From Owenia fusiformis (Eukaryota; Annelida; Polychaeta; Sabellida; Oweniidae), in assembly GCA_903813345.2 (NCBI GenBank), contig CAIIXF020000002.1, positions 11,988,150 to 12,052,149 of the forward strand: a stretch of DNA of 64,000 nucleotides, read 5' to 3'. The position numbers and the translations under genes were made by a program. A model generated the notes under the pieces. That model saw only the letters and a list, made by a program, of their open reading frames with translations, did no database searches and was not told where the DNA came from. This document shows, piece by piece, positions 59,364 to 64,000 of the stretch; positions within the stretch are counted from its first letter, which is position 1, and every line of letters begins with the position of its first letter.

Positions 59364-62300
59364 TATTGTATTGTATTGTATTGTATTGTATTGTATTGTA
59401 TAGTTTTGTATTGTTTTGTTTTGTATTGTATTGTATTTCGTTGACCAGTACTTACTCAGTAATGATTCAATTTTAAAGTTGACTTCAAGTACTACTCCAG
59501 ATCTAAATTTTGAAGGTCTGAAGTCTTGTGTTCATTTTAGCTACAGTTGTAGATTGAAGGGTCTTTTCTTTTGGGTTTTCATGTTAAAATTGTGGGCTTA
59601 GTTTCGGGGTTTCTTTCTTTTTAATTGAACCATCGCTGATCTTTTCCTTAAATGTACTTTCAGGTGCAGTCCTCTTGCCTTGGAGAGAACAGAAAGAACC
59701 ACAAAGGGAAAACCACAGAGAATCTACAATTTGTGCTACCTACCTGCAGCATTTGTGATCTACATACCTCTTGCCTTGGAGAGAACAAAAAGAAACACAA
59801 AAGGAAAACCACAGAGAATGTGCAATTTGTGCTACCTATCTGCAGCATTTATATCTACATACCATCTTGTTAAAGGTACTGTAACACATAATCAGTTCTA
59901 TCATTTGATGATTTTGCTCTCTGGTTCAGTACAGTTATTCCACAACGACACATTTTTCAATTGTTGGGATTCTTATCCCATTGTTGGCACATGTATGTTT
60001 GGCAAACATTTTTTCTTAGAAATACACTAAAAGAGGACTGCCTTGATTTCACTTAATGTACAGATGTACCATGAAGCCATGTTTCATTATTTTCACATGT
60101 GGTCTGTGTTCTTAAAGAATATACATATGCTCAACTATTCCATTCTTCCTACAGAGTTACATCTGCCCAAGCAGTTAGTTGACTTGATGATATAAATCTT
60201 GAGCCAGGAGGGGTATAAGGCTATGACAGATTTACTAGAGTCAATGAAAGGAATGTCTTTGCATTCCCTCCTCCGCTTGCATTGGAAGTGACTCGACCAA
60301 GTTGCATCCTTGTATTTTTCATTTTCTTATCTTGTATCTTTCAGGTACAACTATGAGAGAGATGCAGCAAACACACCAAGTTAGGGCGATAGCTGGATCA
60401 GTCTTTCGACAACTTTGAGCCATCAGGTCCGGTCCACGTAAACAGTATCATGGGCGAGAGGTGTTCGTGTTCCTGTCACCAAAGCACCAAAGTAAGTACA
60501 TTTTTTTTTCTATTCAATTATTACAACAGGTTAGTTCCTCTGTTTTCAGGTTCCCTTTCAGCTTGGAGATGAGGAGCCCGATGACCAACGACACAACCGA
60601 GACAACAGCTGCGTTCCTGCGTTCCTGCTACCTAAGTTAAGTATTCCTTCCTGGTTTTGCATAGGGATGGGGGGCGCCTCCCAGTTTGATATTTACTTGT
60701 GGACTTTTGTTGGCCGACCCATATTTTTGGTGGAGAAACTTGGACTCTAATGTAAAGTGGGAGGGGGGTGGTTGGGTTTCGGGGGGGATAGAGTTCATGT
60801 TTCAAAATCAAAAATATGGAAGTCTACTGGTTTATATCAAATTGGGAGAAATAAATTTTATCTTTTGTAATATTCTGTAAATTTTTAGTAGTGTAGTGTA
60901 AAGTATAGTGTAAAGTTTTATTTAAAGTTTTTATGTAAAGTTTTATGTAAAATAACAACTACTACAACATGTTTTATCTATTTGTAGCACAGATGGTGAA
61001 GTCCCTGCAAAAAGACGGTCCTGTTGGAATCACATTTTTTCCACGAGGGGACTAGGTCAAGTTTCCAGGACTTACAGTAGATGTCGCATTTTGACCAGTT
61101 TTATCTCTTGCAATCAGTTGCATCCCATTAGAAGGGGGGGGGGGGAACTCCCAGTACTATTCCAGTTTTCCTGCGGAATGACAGTCCTGTTGAAATCACA
61201 TTTGTCTCCATTAGGGGACTAGGTTGAGTTTCAAGGACCTACCGTACATGTCGCTCTGACCAGTTTTTATCTCTTCGATCAATTGCATCCCATTAGCAGG
61301 GGGGGGGGGGACTCCCAGTACTCTTCCAGTTTTCCTGCGGAAAGACAGTCCTGTTGAAATCACATTTGTCTCCATTAGGGGACTAGGTTGAGTTTCAAGG
61401 ACTTACCGTAGATGTCGCTTTTGACCAGTTTTCATCTCTTGCAATCAGTTGCATCCCATTAGCAGGGGGGGGAACTCCCAGTACTATTCCAGTTTTCGTG
61501 CGGAAGGACGGTCCTGTTGAAATCACATTTGTCTCCATTAGGGGACTAGGTTGAGTTTCAAGGACCTACCGTACATGTCGCTCTGACCAGTTTTTATCTC
61601 TTGCAATCAATTGCATCCCATTAGCAGGGGGGGGACTCCCAGTACTCTTCCAGTTATCCTGCGGAAAGACAGTCCTGTTGAAATCACATTTGTCTCCATT
61701 AGGGGACTAGGTTGAGTTTCAAGGATTTACCGTAGATGTCGCTTTTGACCAGTTTTCATCTCTTGCAATCAGTTGCATCCCATTAGCAGGGGGGGAACTC
61801 CCAGTACTATTCCAGTTTTCGTGCGGAAGGACGGTTCTGTTGAAATCACATTTGTCTCCATTAGGGGACTAGGTTGAGTTTCAAGGACCTACCGTACATG
61901 TCGCTCTGACCAGTTTTTATCTCTTGCAATCAATTGCATCCCATTAGCAGGGGGGGGGACTCCCAGTACTCTTCCAGTTTTCCTGCGGAAAGACAGTCCT
62001 GTTGAAATCACATTTGTCTCCATTAGGGGACTAGGTTGAGTTTCAAGGACTTACAGTAGATGTCGCATTTTGACCAATATTATCTCTTGCAATCAGTTGC
62101 ATCCCATTAGCAGGGGGGGAACTCCCAGTAGTTTTTCAGTTTTCCTGCAGAAAGACAGTCCTGTTGAAATCACATTTGTCTCCATTAGGAGACTAGGTTG
62201 AGTTTCAAGGACTTACTGTAGATGTCGCTTTTGACCAGTTTTTATCTCTTGCAATCAGTTGCATCCCATTAGCAGGGGGCTGCTCCCAGTACTATTCTAG

Positions 62301-62617
62301 TTTTTCTTGGGGGGAAGTCAAACAACCAGACAACCAACCAACCAACTTACCGAACATCCAACCGACCAACCAATGACCCAATAGGCTTAATCTATTAACT
62401 AACTTACTTACTAACCAACCAACTAACCAATCAGACAACCACCAGACCACCCAATAGGTTAAAACTAACCAACCAACTAACTAATTAATCAACAAACTAA
62501 TCAACACTCCATCCAACGAACCAAACAACCAACGAACCAGACAAGCAACGAACCAGACAAGCAACGAACCAGACAAGCAACGAACCAGATGACCAAGATC
62601 ATGGATCTAGTGCTTAG
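59364..62617 (+). repeat. macrosatellite unit 14 (3254 bp, beta)
   Basis: Seven TATTG, the most in the window. Segment A at 59664-59875, internal array 61018-62305 (8 monomers). The donor-like AAGGT after segment F is AATGT. One monomer has a short deletion (CTCTTCGATCAATTGC). Confidence 0.97.
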
Positions 62618-64000
62618 TATTGTATTGTATTGTATTGTATTGTATAGTTTTGTATTGTTTTGTTTTGTATTGTATTGTATTTCGTTGACCAGTACTTACT
62701 CAGTAATGATTCAATTTTAAAGTTGACTTCAAGTACTACTCCAGATCTAAATTTTGAAGGTCTGAAGTCTTGTGTTCATTTTAGCTACAGTTGTAGATTG
62801 AAGGGTCTTTTCTTTTGGGTTTTCATGTTAAAATTGTGGGCTGAGTTTCAGGGTTTCTTTCTTTTTAATTGAACCATCGCTGATCTTTTCCTTAAATGTT
62901 CTTTCAGGTGCAGTCCTCTTGCCTTGGAGAGAACAGAAAGAACCACAAAGGGAAAACCACAGAGAATCTACAATTTGTGCTACCTACCTGCAGCATTTGT
63001 GATCTACATACCTCTTGCCTTGGAGAGAACAAAAAGAAACACAAAAGGAAAACCACAGAGAATGTGCAATTTGTGCTACCTATCTGCAGCATTTATATCT
63101 ACATACCATTTTGTTAAAGGTACTGTAACACATAATCAGTTCTATCATTTGATGATTTTGCTCTCTGGTTCAGTACAGTTATTTCACAACGACACATTTT
63201 TCAATTGTTGGGATTCTAATCCCATTGTTGGCACATGTATGTTTGGCAAACATTTTTTCTTAGAAATACACTAAAAGAGGACTGCCTTGATTTCACTTAA
63301 TGTACAGATGTACCATGAAGCCATGTTTCATTATTTTCACATGTGGTCTGTGTTCTTAAAGAATATACATATGCTCAACTATTCCATTCTTCCTACAGAG
63401 TTACATCTGCCCAAGCAGTAAGTTGACTTGATGATATAAATCTTGAGCCAGGAGGGGTATAAGGCTATGACAGATTTACTAGAGTCAATGAAAGGAATGT
63501 CTTTGCATTCCCTCCTCCGCTTGTATTGGAAGTGACTCGACCAAGTTGCATCCTTGTATTTTTCATTTTCTTATCTTGTATCTTTCAGGTACAACTATGA
63601 GAGAGATGCAGCAAACACACCAAGTTAGGGCGATAGCTGGATCAGTCTTCCGACAACTTTGAGCCATCAGGTCCGGTCCACGTAAACAGTATCATGGGCA
63701 AGAGGTGTTCGTGTTCCTGTCACCAAAGCACCAAAGTAAGTACATTTTTTTTCTATTCAATTATTACAACAGGTTAGTTCCTCTGTTTTCAGGTTCCCTT
63801 TCAGCTTGGAGATGAGGAGCCCGATGACCAACGACACAACCGAGACAACAGCTGCGTTCCTGCGTTCCTGCTACCTAAGTTAAGTATTCCTTCCTGGTTT
63901 TGCATAGGGATGGGGGGCGCCTCCCAGTTTGATATTTACTTGTGGACTTTTGTTGGCCGACCCATATTTTTGGTGGAGAAACTTGGACTCTAAGGTAAAG
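62618..64000 (+). repeat. macrosatellite unit 15 (partial, beta)
   Basis: Five TATTG, segment A at 62908-63119. The segment B donor is GTAAGT (63418-63423) instead of GTTAGT. Private changes include GGGCAAGAGG (Glu to Lys in the MGERC frame). It is cut by the window end just after segment F. Confidence 0.97.

Larger units (their letters stand above)
17685..64000 (+). repeat. macrosatellite array: 15 tandem units of about 3.26 kb
   Basis: Fourteen complete units and one cut by the window end follow head to tail with no other sequence between them. I set unit starts at the first TATTG after CTAGTGCTTAG. Units differ from each other by scattered substitutions, homopolymer lengths, microsatellite counts and copy number of an internal 163-bp array. 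The left boundary falls inside the TATTG microsatellite next to a palindrome; the right boundary is outside the window. The unit carries conserved splice-like signals (see unit 1 parts), so it may be a repeated gene. Confidence 0.98.

Noticed and set aside
17685-64000. Ribosomal, tRNA, snRNA or spliced-leader gene cluster as explanation for the array
   Set aside because: No recognisable rRNA core, tRNA A/B boxes with cloverleaf, or snRNA motifs were seen in the unit.
17685-64000. Array as a pure assembly artefact
   Set aside because: Units carry private substitutions, linked marker groups and different array lengths, which simple artificial duplication would not give; copy number could still be wrong.

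Overview
This is a eukaryotic, almost certainly animal, window. It is AT-rich, has no dense ORFs, rRNA, tRNA or prokaryotic signals, and carries GT-AG-like splice signals and many short non-autonomous DNA transposons with terminal inverted repeats (TIRs). The style (fold-back elements, minisatellite-filled elements, low GC) suggests a marine invertebrate, perhaps a mollusc. That taxon is a guess, not something I can prove from the sequence.

Region 1 (1-17463) is a mosaic of mobile DNA with no convincing intact gene. In order it holds: degenerate GGAATTACCCCC repeats; a long-TIR element (1736-2649); a dispersed repeat split by a hAT-like element with an 8-bp target-site duplication (3038-3558), its empty site visible in a second inverted copy near 9.8-10.1 kb; a GGCGGAT-terminated element (3819-4136); a candidate 4-kb element with TIRs of 15-bp repeats (5053-9030), which encloses a minisatellite-filled element with TSD TAAAC (5328-6927) and a 550-bp MITE (8099-8648); a near-perfect hairpin MITE (9594-9766); a mariner-like MITE with TA target site (10392-10603); a giant 3.75-kb fold-back element with TSD ATTCT (10986-14739); and an 88-bp tandem array (15595-16345). 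One minus-strand ORF (7463-7723) looks weakly like a decayed protein-coding exon.

Region 2 (17464-64000) begins with a 219-bp palindrome. Two bases later starts a macrosatellite: 14 complete head-to-tail units plus one partial unit, about 3.26 kb each and nearly identical, filling 72% of the window and running off its right end. Each unit contains, in order, a TATTG microsatellite, a series of exon-like segments with conserved splice signals, an array of about 163-bp monomers with variable G-runs (8 monomers in most units, 2 in unit 4, 10 in unit 10), and a CCAAC-rich low-complexity stretch with 16-bp repeats. Units fall into two linked marker groups (units 1-4, 11, 12 versus 5-10, 13-15), and shared variants in alternate units point to dimeric higher-order duplication.

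The most interesting possibility is that the unit is a repeated gene or repeated exon cassette, comparable in form only to known gene-containing macrosatellites. Three exon-like segments (212, 19 and at least 40 bp) join in phase into an 89-codon open frame ending in a stop, and a second set of segments downstream gives another spliced frame. No start codon lies early in the first frame, variation is no lower in exon-like segments than in introns, and I recognise no domain. Transcription therefore has to be shown before this is called a gene.
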